This document shows, one piece after another, positions 43,391 to 57,716 of a DNA stretch of 64,000 nt. The number at the start of each line of letters is the position of its first letter. Positions within the stretch are counted from its first letter, which is position 1. Origin of the DNA: Trochalopteron elliotii (taxonomy: Eukaryota > Chordata > Aves > Passeriformes > Leiothrichidae); the NCBI GenBank assembly GCA_024734555.1, contig JANPWX010000548.1, positions 553,842 to 617,841 on the forward strand, in the 5' to 3' direction. Made by a program: the position numbers and the translations under genes. Under the pieces are notes generated by a model that saw only the letters and a list, made by a program, of their open reading frames with translations, ran no database searches and was not told the origin of the DNA.

Positions 43391-46300
43391 AGCATGTAAA
43401 ATGCTTCTCAGATTTATAGCTCTGGTTCTAAAAACCAAATAAAAAAAGAAAGTAATTCCAACAAGAAATAAAAATTAATGCTAGGCAGAGCCTTAAATAG
43501 CAGTTTGTCAGGAGGAGCGTGCAGCACAGCTCTTAATAAGACAGCCCCTTGCTGAGTGCTGGCAGAGAGCAGATAAACCTAAAAGGAGGTTTAGGTGCTT
43601 GTTATTTTTGAGACATATTTTGACAATTGATGATTTGCTCAGGCACAGGAACTGATAATCCCATTGCAGACTGGCAATTTGTGGCACACATCTTTCAATA
43701 GCAGCTCCCACTTTGGGCAAGCAGATCAGTGTGAAGTTTTCTCAAAAATGTGCCAGTTAGGGGATGGAGAGACCATGTTTAGTGTTTCTTGACTACATAT
43801 AATTTGTGAACACTGACTATATACAGTCTCTCTTGTTGTATCATGATGTCTCAGTTGGTCTCTGCCTAAGGAGGAAAAAAAGAAAGGAAAAACACAATTT
43901 ATGTGATATGTCCTTGGGAAATAAAGGCTGTTTAACACGTTTTGCCAGCACTATCAATTTCTGAGGTCGATGGAAGGTGTCAGAGCACAAGCAGAAATCA
44001 CCTGCCTGAAGAGGAATAATCCTTGCCATCTTCCACAGGCAGAAGCTCTATTGTGAACAAAGGAAATTCCAGCTAATCCCCACCAAGACAGCAGGAGAGT
44101 GCTCTTGCCAGGTGCCAGCAGAGTGCATTTGGTGGAGAAGAGAAGCACACAGCCAGGGAACAGCCAGGGAACAGCGGGGTGGATGTGAGCTCTGATCAAA
44201 GCTGAACACGGTACTCCAGAGATGTCTGTCCTTTCCCTGTAATGTCCCACACGGCTGCTTCACAGGGCAGAACAAAAACAGAGAGTTAAATCAGATCATA
44301 TTCTCCTGAAATGAACTAAAGAGTCACACCATGGTCTGCTCCTGGTACCCCTGGCTGTGCAAAAACTCAGCTTGATCATTTGCACTTAGACTACGTGGGA
44401 TAGTTTCACATAAGGCTCAAGTGTGTCTCTGTTTCTGTCCTTCAGCAAGGCTGTATTCCTACTTCTCAGCCTTACAAAGAGGGTGGGACCCAGAACTATG
44501 TAGAAATGCTTAAAATAAAAATGTATGTTCAAACCAGCTCCCCTCTCTCTGTTTGAATGCTCTCACCAGCAAGATACTAAGAGCACAATGACTACAGGAG
44601 AATATGCACTGAAATTTTTCCAGTTTCCCCACTAGTGGTCCCATTCCCTGCATCATCTGTGCCTGGTGTGAGGGCCCTGAGTACACTAATTTGCCATAAT
44701 TAACAAGACCAACCTCACCTAGATTCCCATAAAACCAGTGCCCTTTTGCCCACAAAGCTCTGTTTAAACTCAGAGCTTAAGGTTCACTCCATACCTGCCC
44801 TGTGCTGTGTATGTCCTGTCACCTTTCTCTGCCGAGTCCTGACATGTTCCTCCCTCATAAATATTTAACAGGATTATCTCAAGGTCTCTGTCACCGAGTT
44901 CCTGCATATGAGAATAGCTCAGTATTTGGCCCATGGGAACGGGAGACAGGACAGCCCTGCCCAGCCGTGTTCCCTGGGCCAGAGCTGCCCTGAGCACACT
45001 CTGGATGCTCTGTCACATCAGTCAGGAACATAAAGCAGTGTCTAAGCCCAGCCCTGAGGGCTGCAGGGTGGGAGGTGTGTGTACCCTGTAAAACAGGACA
45101 TATATTTTGCTCTTGCACCAAGATAAAGCACAATTGTTTTAGTGTGATTGCACTACAAGCACATTTGTGGCATGTGATACGAGTTAATCCTTCTAACTAC
45201 AGGCATGACCAGACTATTCTGTCCCATAAGCCAATATCAAAGGGCACTCATGTTAGATAATAAAATATATTGCCTGCTATTCATTAGTAACCTCATTTTG
45301 GCTGGTTTTTGGGCCTTTGGCCAGCCAGTCTCATTTATCTGGATGACACTGAGCCAGTGCAAGCAACAGAAAATCTTTGATAATGTGCTCAGTCCTTTAC
45401 AGAACCAGGCACCTGGAGCTGCCCAGGCTGTTTCACCAGTGCTGTTTCCAAGCCTGGCATTAGCTGCCCACAGCTGGGACCACGGGAATGGGAAGGTCAC
45501 CCAGCACGTGCATATACATCCAGCAACAGGCAGCATTTGGAAACAAACACAAAAGCTTCAGTTTTATTAATGCAAAAGGAAGAAGCAAAACAACATGTAA
45601 ATTTTCTGCTGTTTCATCATGTTCTCTCATCTGACTTGCTCCATTATCTCCCAGTAATCTTCTGCTGAGCCTCTGCCTCCACTCGGGTGTGCAATCTCTT
45701 GTAAGATCTCTAAAAGCGACCCATTTATCAAATAAGTGCTTCTTGACTAAAAGCAAAAAGTAAACTCTAGACTTCCCAGAGCACATTTTGTTTATTTTGT
45801 CATTAAGTATTTAATTTCTTTCTCAGAATGTATTCAGAGAGTATGTGAGAGTCTGTGAAAACTTCAGTTCCAGTAAAATAAGGTACACTAGTGTATGCAT
45901 TAAGTGACATTTTCAGAGAATCTCCCAAAGCTTTTGAGCTTTAATCTTAAACCCATGTTCTCCTTTGCAATTTTTTTAGTTGAGAATGCAAATATAAAGA
46001 TGTGTTGGGTATAAAAGCATGAGAACTTTTGTAATTTGAAAAAAAAAAAAGGTGAAATATATTTTGATATTACTTGATACCAATAGGATTCTCTTAGTAG
46101 TAAGAAACCTTTTTTTAAAGGGACATTATGAACATATTTATGTATGACATTTAGGAAATATTAGGGAGTTTTTCATGATTAGAGTGAATAGAGTGAAAAC
46201 TTTCTCGACTTTTAGCAGGTAAATGTAACAATAGAAATGTGCAGTAACTGAGAACCATCTATATAACAAAACATTCTGGTCTGATTTCTCCTACATGAAA

Positions 46301-47559
46301 ATAAACCCACGAGCATAAACAGCTCTCACCCTGCAGAGCCAGCTGTAATTGGCCTAGAGGTGGAGCCAGTCATCTGCAGGGCTGAACACAGAGCAGCAGA
46401 CGTTTTCTGAGCAGTAAGGCAGGAAAACTGAGAAATAGTAATAACGTAACTCAGGGATTTGCTTGAATAATGGCTCTGTGGGTGTGATACAATCCTCACC
46501 AGTAGTGAGAAGCAGATTACTGGAAGGTTTAGAATGTAGTTGTGATAGCCACAATGGAATTTCTCAGGGGAAGATGTGGGAAGGGAGCCTGGGGAGAGGA
46601 GAAAGAATCTCTGCACAAATGAAAACCTTACATAAAGGAGAAGAGAACAAGTAGCACCTTCCTCCCAGAGCAATGTTTTGCTGCCCTACCATGCAGAGCT
46701 CTGCTGCTGATTACTGTCTTGCTCAATTTTTAGGTGTCAAGCAGCAGTTCTGTTGTTATTTCAAAAACAGGCCTTTCTTGGACTGTTTAATCAGATAGGA
46801 GGAAAGCTTTCTTCACATCTTTCACTGGCTTTCACATCTAAGGCATTCTGGAAGATAATTTGCACAGCACTTATCTGGGCTGGCAGAAGCTGCCATCGTG
46901 CAGCAACAAAAGAGTGGGCACCCAGTCCTTGTTTTTTATCAGATACTGGATATCGACTTCCTCATTATTTGTATTTTCTCAGGAAATGGGAAAATAGCAT
47001 CCATAGTTCCTCCTGCTGGAAGATAATGCATGGATTGATCATGCCTTCAGTTTTAAACCAGACTGTTTTATTTCCAGGGCTGTAAGAGAGGAGATACTGG
47101 TCCATTAAAACTTTTTTTTCCCTGTAAGTTGTCACAGTGGGGAAGGTTTTAAAGAGACTTGTTTTTCATTTTTAATTTCTTTAAAGATCTTTTTTCATCT
47201 GCTTTCAATTTAATACTCTCAAAGGAGAGTTCACCCATGTATTCTGTGGGGCCTGCTGCTGCTTCCCACTTTCCATTCTGCATTGTCCAGAATTGACACC
47301 TGCTCTGGTTCACTCCAAAATCTCTGCTGGCCAAACCAATGTCCCCTCTGTAAAATACTTTAGGGTGAAAGGAATTACACAAATGCAGGAGGTTTTTAGA
47401 GACAAAGTTAAATGCAGAAATAACAAATGCCAAGGATTTTTATGTGTTGTTATTCAAGGATCAAAGGCACACAAATGCCAGCCTCTAGCCCTCATGATTA
47501 CTGCTCTTCCTAGCACAGCAAGTGGCCTTATCTTAATCAAACTTCTCTGTCAGCGCTTC

Positions 47560-48460
47560 AGCTTCATCCTCTTCAGTCTGCCCAGAGCTCTGGCATCATT
47601 CACCACCCACAATCTTGTCTTGCCTGGCTTCTTTGCTCAGTACTCTCTAATTTTCTTCCTACTTCTCCAGTTATTTCTTCCCTTCAGCCTCTCCTCCCCC
47701 GCCCATGTTGTGTTTGTGTCCCTGGCTTAACTTTCCCTCCTCCCTTCCTTTCTGGCAGCAATACAAGCTCAGCATATCAAAAACCTCAAAGACATCGTTA
47801 ACTCTCCCTCCGGACTCACAACCTTATCTCCTTCCCTCCTTTTCCTTGGGCACAGTCCCATCACCCCACCTGGGTGCTGCCCTGGCCTTCTTGGAAACTG
47901 CTTCAGGGAACATTTTGGCATCCACCCTCTCCTAATCCCCCGAAGGTGCAGGTCTCCCGAGCAGGTTCTTTCCTCTGTTACAGTGGTCCGTTTTTTTTCA
48001 CTTCCCCTCAACAGACATGGTTTTATTTCCCCCTTATCCATCAAACCACCCATGTTACTAAACCGTCTCAGACCCCTCTTGGGTTTCTGGACTCTGTTGT
48101 CCATCGCATCAAACAGAAGCTTCACTTTCTTTATGATCCAGTTCTTGCCTTTCACTAAGTGTCAGGAAACCAACTCTGTCCTCTAATCCATTCAGGATAA
48201 AAGCCCTTATCTCCCACTTGTTAAAACACTCACTTAGGCACCTTTGTGCCTTTTCCCAGGCAGCTGTAAGTATCTCTGAAACTATCCTCATTATCCTTAT
48301 AATTCTCCTGTGACATTACGTCAATAACATCCTTGAGTGTTAGGCTGTGGGTTTGCTGCAACCCTCTGACTCAGAGTGGCTCATGTGTCCTTCTGCCTCC
48401 CTCCCTGTCTGTATCCATTCATTAATTGTCTGATAGTGAGGTCTGGGAAGGACAGACATC
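47560..48460. other. Pyrimidine-rich block of unknown nature
   Basis: The plus strand is strongly C/T-rich over about 900 bases, unlike its flanks. A 128-codon frame on the minus strand (47769-48155) is Lys/Arg/Gly-rich and matches no domain I know. A splice-acceptor-like tract (polypyrimidine then tggcag) ends at about 47759 on the plus strand. It may be an ancient unrecognised interspersed repeat, a simple compositional tract or a non-coding exon region. Confidence 0.3.
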
Positions 48461-51400
48461 ACCTTTCTCTTCCACAGCCCCCACCACAGTGAGGTCCTGC
48501 TCCCTAGCCAGCTGCTGTATTACAACTGCAGGGGAGTAAATCAATCCACAGTCTTTTCCCATCGAAATTATGCTTCTTTTTTAAAATTTTATTTCTAATA
48601 GAAGATTTGTCCCAAATTTGCCACAGACTGCAGGAATTTAGGTGCAAATGACACATATAACACTATGTAATAAAAGGAGGCAATGGACTAGCAAGAACAT
48701 AGGTGAGCATTATTGAAGACTAATTCTGACTTCATGCCAGAATGAAAGAAAAAATAAATATGGAGCTCCTGGCAGCGTATCAGCAGAAAATTGATAAGAA
48801 ATGGCAAAAGCATTCCTAGGAGGTTTTTTGTATGTGCCATGTTTTAAATTCACACCTTTGCTTCTATCAACTCTTTGTAGAACTGGTAGAACTTATCAGG
48901 AAACAAGAGTACAGGAAGGAGACCTTTAAAGGAGTCTGGGACTAAAGCACCTTTTAAATGCCATCTTCTAATGTTGCAAAAACTATCTAATCCCATCCTG
49001 GTTTTCTGTTTTTTCCACGGTAATAAGTAGCATTAACAGATTATGCTTCAGGTCAATCAGTTTCTCTGCTCTTGCCACACCCTCTTGCAAGCTGCTCTTT
49101 TCCTGCTTCAAGTCTGATTCACCAGGACAGTTTTTATTCCTAAATCAGACACCTATTCACTTGGCTTCATAGTTGTCTCTCTTGAAGTGAAAGCAGAATT
49201 CAAAGAAAATACTCTTTTATATTCATGTGGTCAAAACTGTTCTGTTTTGCTGTTAGACAACAATTTCTAAGCCATAAATCTTTACCAGGACAACTTTTGC
49301 TGGCAGAATTATAGTGGCAGCAGAGCCAGGATAGCATTCCTAATTCCAAACACCACCAGTCTGACATATGCTTAAGTCTAGAACAGAGGGACTAAGCTTT
49401 TAAATAGCTTAATTCATTGCTGCAATTTCTTTGATGAATATCAGCTGAAAATGTCATGCAGGATCAAAATCATGGTGGAGGTGCTACAAAACAACACAGT
49501 GAATGGAAAACAACGCAGGAGGAAATAGAAACAAAAATAAGATTTATTTACAGTAGATAAAAGGGAGGGGGAACAATAATATCACTTCTCTTTATGTGTA
49601 TTCCTTAGTGTGGCTTAAGGCATGTGGAAATTTCACTGCAAAACTCACTGCTGCAGTGCAGAATTAATAAAAGCAGAGAAGGGGCTACTCTACTGTTACA
49701 GAAAAGTCTCAGCTGAATCTAACCACGTTTCATAGACTTTTCCTTCATGCATTCTCTGATGAGACACAGTGAGAATTACCATACTATAGGTGAGCATTTA
49801 TCTGCTGCTTTATGGAAGAAGTTAACATCCATGTGAAATAAAACCAAACAAAGAAAAGAAAACCCACAAAAACCTAAATAAATAAATCACTGTAGAGGAA
49901 CTAAAAGGATTGGACAAAGCAAATTAAATACTTAGAATTCTTAAATAACTAACTTAAATAAAAGAGGTTGCAAATAGCCTGTCATATGTATTACTTTCAC
50001 AGACAGAAATAACTTTAAGTTCTCTTTAAATGTTTCTTCTGTAAGTGAAACAGGTAAAGAAAAGCCCATATGACAATAATAAAGAGAATTAGGTCAGCTT
50101 CTGAACTCATTCATCAGTGAAATGCAGCACATCTCTGGCTCATACAATTCCAAAATCATTTAAAGTGATTGTTTTCGAGTCAATCTTCCATCACCCACCT
50201 TTCCTTTTTGCCAGAGGCCAGAAATAGCACCTCATAATTTATCTTCTGTGTCAAGCTTTGCAGCAGCTACCCCCTTCTGAGCCACTGAACTCAGTTTGCT
50301 GCATCTGCTTTCAATATACACAGTGGAGCCACATTTTCTCTCTTGCATTCACCTGTCAAATATGGTTTAGGAGAACACGCTTCAGAGACTGCTAAGAAAT
50401 GCTACATCCACAGGACCTGGAGCTTAGAATTCAGTGTGCTTGGGAACTCTCCTGAAAAGCTTACAGAACTTCAATTCATTGCAATGAGCTAAAGCTGCTA
50501 ACTTATGGGTTGCATGCCAGAGACAAGTTGATGATTTTTAAATTTATAAAACTAGAAGCTGCCTTGGACTCAAACATTCAAAATTTCCACCCAAATAAAT
50601 GCGGAAAGCTTCTGTATTCTTTTCCCAAACACCCTGCATTGCAAGCAGTCTGGGACACTTACCTCAGATAAGTAAGGAGTTTCTGGGACTTTTCTTGGTT
50701 CACAGGTCAGGGTGTGAAACCTCTACACATGCTGGCTCTGTGAAGATAAGGCTCAGGCATGACAGGCCCTTTCCCCTCTTCATCTTACCCTTGATACTCT
50801 GCTTTTACCAGAAGTAAAACTTGGCTGCACAGGTCAAAAGCAAAGGCACTTTGGGCAGGTGGCAGCTCTGGGCAGGCAGGAGAAGGATGTACCACAGCTT
50901 GTGTTTGCCATTCAGCATATCCTTCCTTTTAGGAAAGCTGATTACAAGATCCCAGTGTACCCAGGCTGCTGTGCACCAGCTCTTTCTTCTCTGCAACTTG
51001 CCAGAAAGTCTCTCTGGCTTTCCACATTGCCCTAATGGAATTTAGCCTGATCCAGTAGGAACAACACTGGTGGAAGGGACCACAACACTCAGGCCATTTA
51101 TCATCTGTTGTAGGAGGCTATTGGAAACACATGCCCAGTCCCAGAGCTGTACCAAGCAGCAGAGAAGAGAATCTGGCAGCAAATCTCTGCTCTGCACAAT
51201 TTACTGAGCAGATGTTGGACAGGATAAAAAGAACAATCTGGACAACAGAAGAAGTCTCCTGAAGCTGAACCTCCCCATGCCAGGTTATTTATGTGTTTCC
51301 ACACCCTCACTGCTCTGAAAACAGAGATTCACCATTCCTGTGTGAATGTGCACAGTAAGACTCAAGTAAATGGCAAATAGCACATGGCAGTTCAGGTCCC

Positions 51401-51716
51401 TTTATGTTGGTGTCTGCTTCTTCATCTTTCAAAAAGCAGAAGCAGCAGCCAGTCTGAGCTGGAATGCAACCAGCTTTGTGTTGAAAAGGGAAGAATTCCC
51501 TTTAAGAGGTCAATAGCCAACCTCAGCTTTGTTCAGCACCACCTCCTGAATAGCAAGAATTATATTTGAAAGGTATGTCCTTTTGAGCAGCTGCTGAATA
51601 GGAAAAACTATAGGAGACTGCACATCTTTACAAAGAGAGGCTGTGCTCTTCCCCATTTACTGATCCAATGCTCAAAGAGCTCAGAAATCACCTCCTGCAG
51701 GTGCCAGGCTTTGAGA

Positions 51717-51736
51717 ACAAAACAAAACAAAACAAA
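51717..51736. repeat. (AAAAC)n simple repeat
   Basis: About four copies of a five-base aaaac unit are present, intergenic. Confidence 0.8.
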
Positions 51737-54700
51737 AGAAAAATGGATATTCTGGTAACTATGGAGAGGCAAACCCCCCCCCATTTTTCTAGGCCACTAA
51801 AAGCAGGCAAAACACAGAAAGTGTTTTCTATTGCCACTCCACTCTCCCCTGTGCTCCCTGCAAACATAAATAGTTCTGTGATTCATTGCAAAGCTGCTCT
51901 CCCCTTGCTGAATTTGAAAGAGAATATAATTGTTTTTTCCATGCACCAGTAATGATTACAGGGACCAAGCTGCCTTTTTGACATAAAATGGTATGTCATT
52001 CATTAAAATTACTACTGCCTGAGTGGGAAGTTTTCAGCAGAAGTGTCATCTTCTCAGAACATGCATTGAAAGGAAGTCAGATAAATAGAAGTTTTTTCCT
52101 CTTTCTTTTGCACAACACATCAAACTAGTTTGCAGCTTAACAAAACCTGTCTGCATGTTCTCACAGGAGCTGTGGGCTTGTTGAAACACCAGCCCAAAGC
52201 TGATATTAAGAAATTAATTCTGTGTTATTCAAAGTGTGACCAAATCCTTTCCTAGTGAAATACTTCATCATTTATAGTTCTTTGCATTCTAAGTTTATAG
52301 ATTTAGACAACTTTTGAATAAACATGCAACATTTGCTACACCCCTGCAATCAGCAAATGGAAAGCTGTGTTGGATTTAAGGAATATGTTTCAGTAGGAAG
52401 GGCGGTAACCAGGAGATGTGGCCAGTGAAGGAAGCAGTGAACTCCTACAAGCACCACCACCCAGTGAAGCACCCTGGCTAATGATGCAGCTGTCCTTTCC
52501 AGCTTTAAAACCTTGCAGAAGTTCTCTGCAGTGATCAGAGCCCAGTATCAGCAGCAGACCTGCAGACCTCAGTGGCCTTCATTCCAAGAGGACTTGTATC
52601 ACACGGAATCACAGAGCTCTCATGCAACAAAAATGATGGTGTGCCCTTGGTCAGCAGCAATTTGTTCTCTGTCTATCAGCTCATTCCCTTGCAGGAACCC
52701 AGTGCCCATCAGGCAGGGCTGCAGGGCTGGGAGATAAAGGTGAAACATGCCCTTTATTCTGAGAGCAGAGCTGGAGGCAGTGACATCCCTCTGCCTGTGA
52801 TGCACCTCGCTGTACAGCAGAGGCAACACATCAATTGCTGATGCTATCAAAGGAAATAGCATTTCCAGCCACATGGGAAATATGTCAGCAAAACAAATGG
52901 ATTCAAATAAACAGCAGCAGAAGGCGCATAGCAATATTGATTCATGGCTTTTTATCCTCTGTCCTTTTGAAATGGTCCCTTTCCAGCACTCAAGCTGCTG
53001 TGATAAATACCTCCTCCCCCTCCTGCATGCTTGAACTACTGAGAATACATTTTGTACGATTTTTTTTGAGCAGAGAGGGAAAAAAAAAGGATGAAAAAAA
53101 AAAAAAAAGACACCTACACTTTGTAGTGATTCTGGTTTTGAGCCATTAGCTTGCCCTGCAGTATCAAGCATAGCTTTGAACCTCTCCCTGATACAACAAT
53201 GGCTGATTTGTATCAAGGTGCTTCTCAGTAAAGGCAAGGCATTTGAGAAAAACACTGAATTATGTGTCATTAAAGGAAAGGTTAGCAGTAGGAATACATC
53301 AAAGGAAACAAGATCAAAATTACTGTGAAGTGAGCAATTGAAGCAAGTGGAAAAGTCCTTCCCATTCAGACAGGTCACCTATTCAAGTCCAGCCTGAATC
53401 AAAAGTGAAAATGAGTCTTCTGTAGCTTTGGAGAAATGAGACAAGGGGTCTCTTTACTGGGTTTACATTTAATAGGCAGCCCCACTGCAAAATCAGCTGC
53501 TGTCAATTTTAGCAAAGGACATGGAAAGCTTGTAGGTTCGGGTAATTCAAATTATTTGAAACAAAAAATATTATGCTATGTTTTGAATAAACACCACCAC
53601 CACAAGGACATTTTTTTCCACTTAACCATAAAAGCATAGGAAAAAAAAATTGCAAACGGTGTTTGTTAGCTCCTTGTTTATGAATGAATAAGAGTGAAGT
53701 CAAAGCTCAGGCAAGGTCTGAGGGCTGTGAGCTTTCAAAAAACCCCGTGGTAAGGGTCTCAACTGCACAGGATTGTCAGCTTCCAGCAGAAGTGCCATCT
53801 CCTGCTCTGCTGTACCAGCCCCAGGGAAGGACAATTTGCTTTGGGGCTTGTAGACAAACAGGATTGCAAAGAGAGTCATCAATGGCAAAATAAAATGAAA
53901 ACTTTGAGGAATACCAAGAAAGCTTTAACCCCTGTCCTTCAGCACAGCTAATGCCCTGGTATCTTGAGCAGAGCAGTGCTGCCAGTTCAAGTCTTGCCTG
54001 TCCCCACACAAGACAATTTGCATTCAAAGTGGAGGCAGCAGAGAGATATTGCTGACCCAATCCCTGTGCCCTGAGTGCGCTGCTCAAAGGCTGCATAGGT
54101 ACAGGAGGAGAAAAAAAAAAACCTTGCAACCCTAAGGAACTGCTTGTGCTGACCTCAGGTCACCCTGGTTGGCACTGATCTTGTGACAGGAGAGTCCTTC
54201 CTGCTCATTCTGATGGCACAACTCGCTAAAATCCCCTCCTTGAGCTCTGGGGTTTATGGCCCAAAGCACAGTTCTTGGGCAGGAATGTGGGGGTTTCAGT
54301 GAGTTGTTCTGCTAAATGATTTGCAAGTGCCTATTCCCCTCCTCCAACCCTAGCTGTCCTTTTTTACTGCTATAAAAATGTTAGCATGACTGCCTCTGAT
54401 GAATTTCAGAAGTTTCAACACATAATTTAAAAGCAGAAGTCATTAGCAAGTATCTATTTGATCACTGACAGCTGAAGCAGTGAGAAGAACTATCATTTAA
54501 TAACATTTAAGGTTAAATATATTCCTGCAGTTTATCATCATTCACTTTCCTTAAATGCACGACTTCAGGTAGTAAACTCTGAAGGGAAGGACAGTGTGAA
54601 TTACATTGTGTGGCAGATATAGCCATCAGCAGCAGGCTTTAGCCTCAGGCCAATCCAAAACAGGAATCTGACAAACAATTTCAGGGCATCATCATATGAC

Positions 54701-54935
54701 ATTAAACTCCTCATAATATCATCCTTTCATGTATGTGATATATTGGAGGCAGCTCTTGGGTAGTCCTTAATGGCCCAGCTGCCACCACAGTGATGTATGC
54801 ACTGTGTATTAAGGAAATGAAACAGGAATTATGCACAATGCATCATTTCTCCTGCTGCTGTCATTGGGCAGGGTAGTGCAGCACCCTGTTGCTCCAAGAT
54901 AAAACAGGATCCTTAGTGCTATCCATTGATAAGGA

Positions 54936-54996
54936 ACAGAACAGAACATTTCAGCTGGAAGGGACCTACAATGATCATCTGCTCCAAATTTGTGCA
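54936..54996 (-). mobile_element. CR1-like LINE 3'-end fragment
   Basis: The plus strand reads gaacatttcagctggaaggg, then acctacaatgatcatctgct cc. This is the reverse complement of the CR1 tail pattern (usually …ggaagggaccttaaagatcatctagtcc…). The element therefore lies on the minus strand and is heavily truncated. The boundary at 54996 is approximate. Confidence 0.55.
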
Positions 54997-57716
54997 GGTG
55001 CAACAGACCCAGCAAATGAGAAGACATTAACCTAGAAAGACCAGATCCATTCAGAAAGCCACACTTCATATCATGAAATACCAGCCTATGCCTTTCCCAG
55101 CTGCACTCCCTGAGGATTCACTTTACCAAACTTAGCCCCCAAAACAAGCACATTTCTTCCCTGCTCCAAGCTCTGCTCCATTCTCTATTCCAAGGATGAA
55201 GCTGGGGGAGTAAAAAGGTGGCCACTAGTCCCTGATTCAGAGCCTCCCACATCCTGGAGTGGTGGGAGCAGCTTTTGGATGTTCCAGGATCCAGCATTAC
55301 CCTTTCAGTGAGAGAACTGAAGTCCCTCACCCTGGTCTGAATGTGGAGTATTAAATACTAATCTATAACTCAATACAGCTCCTGCAGGAGAATGCCAGTG
55401 CACAATAACAAAGCAAAAACAACAGCTATGTCTGTCACCTCTGCAGCACCAGGCAGCTTTTCAGTCCAGCTTTTCTGGGAACTCATTTACAGCAGCACAG
55501 AGCAGCTGGAAATCACTGATCTGGTGGCATTTTACACCCACTCTGATCAGAGAAGATCACTATAAGGAGAGGCAAATTCATAGCACAGTCTCCTGAAGAC
55601 AAACATTTGGCAGCACCTAGTTGCCATCCTCATCATCACATACTTGAAAATAAAATTGGGCTGTCTGGGCAAATGAAACTGTGAGATGCTCTGGTGGACT
55701 GACAGGGATTGGTTTAGATACTAACAAGCACATCTCAGAGCAGGTGATAATCCCAGCTCCAGCCTGCACATCCCTTCCCAGACCAGCTCACCTTTTGCAG
55801 GTTTTCTCCCTCCCTGGGGAGCAGGTGAAGCAAACTGACTCTTCCCAACAAATTTGCACCTGTCACTCAGAATCTATGTTTTCTTATTACAGAGCTGACA
55901 AAGTGACAGCCATAATTAATCTTACTGTGTATGGAGTTCATTGATATGAAGAAGAATTAAACTATTGTAATCAAGTTAGCCTGTTGCAGATGTGTGAAGT
56001 GCTAGAGTTTATCAAATTCTGCAGGCACACAGTTTGATTCTGCATAACAAGGGAGAACAATACTGATGAGCCAGCAGAGAGCCAGCAGTATGATACAGGA
56101 TTTCATGAATGCCTTTTTTTAGCTCTTAAAAAGTGCCACACTTGTCAGCTGTGTAAAAGATGCCATGACATGTTAATGCATGTCATATCAAAATTGTCAA
56201 GGGATGCTGCACGTTGGCTCTGTGGGGATGTGCTGTGTGTCCAAACCAACATGTGCCTGCACAGGCTTCTGGAGAGACACCTGAACTTCAGCAGCTCCTG
56301 GAACCAAATAATGGGAGTAAATGTGCACATCCATGAAGGTGTGAAAAGATGCTGCCAAGGGGGATGTTGAAATAGAAGCAAAGCTCAACAAGGGCAATTA
56401 TCTCTGTCAAAGGCTTTCGGTGATCAATGTCAGCTGCTCTCACAGTCGGAGTTGGGAAAACCACAGCATGAATATTTGATTAAATTAGGCCAACCTGAAG
56501 TCTCTGCCAGAGCATCTGATGCCACGGGTTTTCTATGAGATGTCAGGGTCTCTCCTTCACAAAGGATTACATCTTTGTCTCGCCTCACCACTTTCTTCTT
56601 CAGCTGAAATGCTTTTAGCATCCTACCAAAAGGCACAGCTGGGCATTGCCAGGGATATCTGGTACCCTGAGCCAGCTCAGCTCCCTCCCCAGCATGGCCC
56701 CCACGAACCTGAGGTGCAATTACTGCAAATGGGCTGAGGGCACAGCCAGCTGAGCTGATCCAGCATTTGGCTGCCTGCAAATCCATGTGGCCCTGCTCCT
56801 CATTCCATGTCTCCTCCCCAGTTTAGATCTGTACATTCCTGCCCCTTTTCCTCGGGGCTGGCCATTATATTAACCCCCAACCTCCCTCCAGCTGATTCCA
56901 TGCACTAAGCAGGCAGATGTCAAATCTGGGGGACAAATCCAAGAGAAGCTTCCAATGCCACAGCCAGTGCCAAAGCTGAGGGACAAGAACATGAGCAAGG
57001 ATGCCAGAAGGGAGGAAGAGGCACAACTCCTCTGGCCACACTATGGAATTAACTCAGCTCTCCCAACGGCCAGAGGAGCTGCTGTACTCAGGAGGAGCAG
57101 CAAGTGCTATCAGACCTTTATTTGATGCACCTCAGGCATATGAACAGCCTTCAGATTATCTCCCCAGAATTTACTAACCCCTTGGCATTTATTCCCTTTT
57201 CACTCATGATGCTCTACATCTAAGCTAGATGATAAATGTCCTGTACTCCATCCTGCTCTTCCTTGCCTTCAGAGAACTGAGCTGCTCTGCACTCCCTTAG
57301 GCACTATGAGCTGTTAACAAATCAAGCTGAATGTTTGCTTGCAAAGGCTAACCTGGAGGGAATGGCTTATTTTCATTAGCAGCCTGGTCTATTGTTCAAC
57401 ACAGATCCTAGACCTGAAAAGGTTATAATTCAGCTTGCCCACTCTGATTCCTATTGGAGAGACTTTTCTCCAGAACAGCCAGTATTTTCCCCAGAACAGG
57501 AACCTCTTGGTACTTCAAGCAGCTCCACAGACCTTTCTGCCAAGCAGTCACCTCTCCCTGGCCCAAAAATGCCTCCACAAAGAGGGACATGTCCACCTAT
57601 GCTGCTGACCTCCTTCTCCCCCAGCATGGAATTTCCTCCCCTTTCTAATCCACTGAGGCAAGGAAAGCAAGCAGGAGTGGGTCAGACAGGGAACTGCATG
57701 TTTCCTTCCTAAAGCA
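54997..57716. other. Intergenic sequence, nothing recognised
   Basis: About 2.7 kb contains only short frames of no recognisable family. Candidates such as 55118-55330 (-) and 56430-56786 (-) lack domains, conserved motifs and splice context. Confidence 0.6.

Larger units (their letters stand above)
40851..54935. other. Intergenic sequence upstream of CACUL1, no gene recognised
   Basis: About 14 kb holds no exon chain, RNA gene or conserved protein signature that I can support. It contains the G-run, 28-base tandem repeat, palindrome, repeat-like motif, (AAAAC)n run and pyrimidine-rich block listed separately. The longest frame (52620-53378, minus, 252 codons) has low-complexity Phe runs and no domain. 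In human the next gene on this side of CACUL1 is NANOS1 as I recall; its zinc-finger exon is not seen here. Confidence 0.7.

Noticed and set aside
44153..44178. Short direct duplication (gccagggaaca twice)
   Set aside because: Only two copies of a short unit, within what slippage commonly produces.
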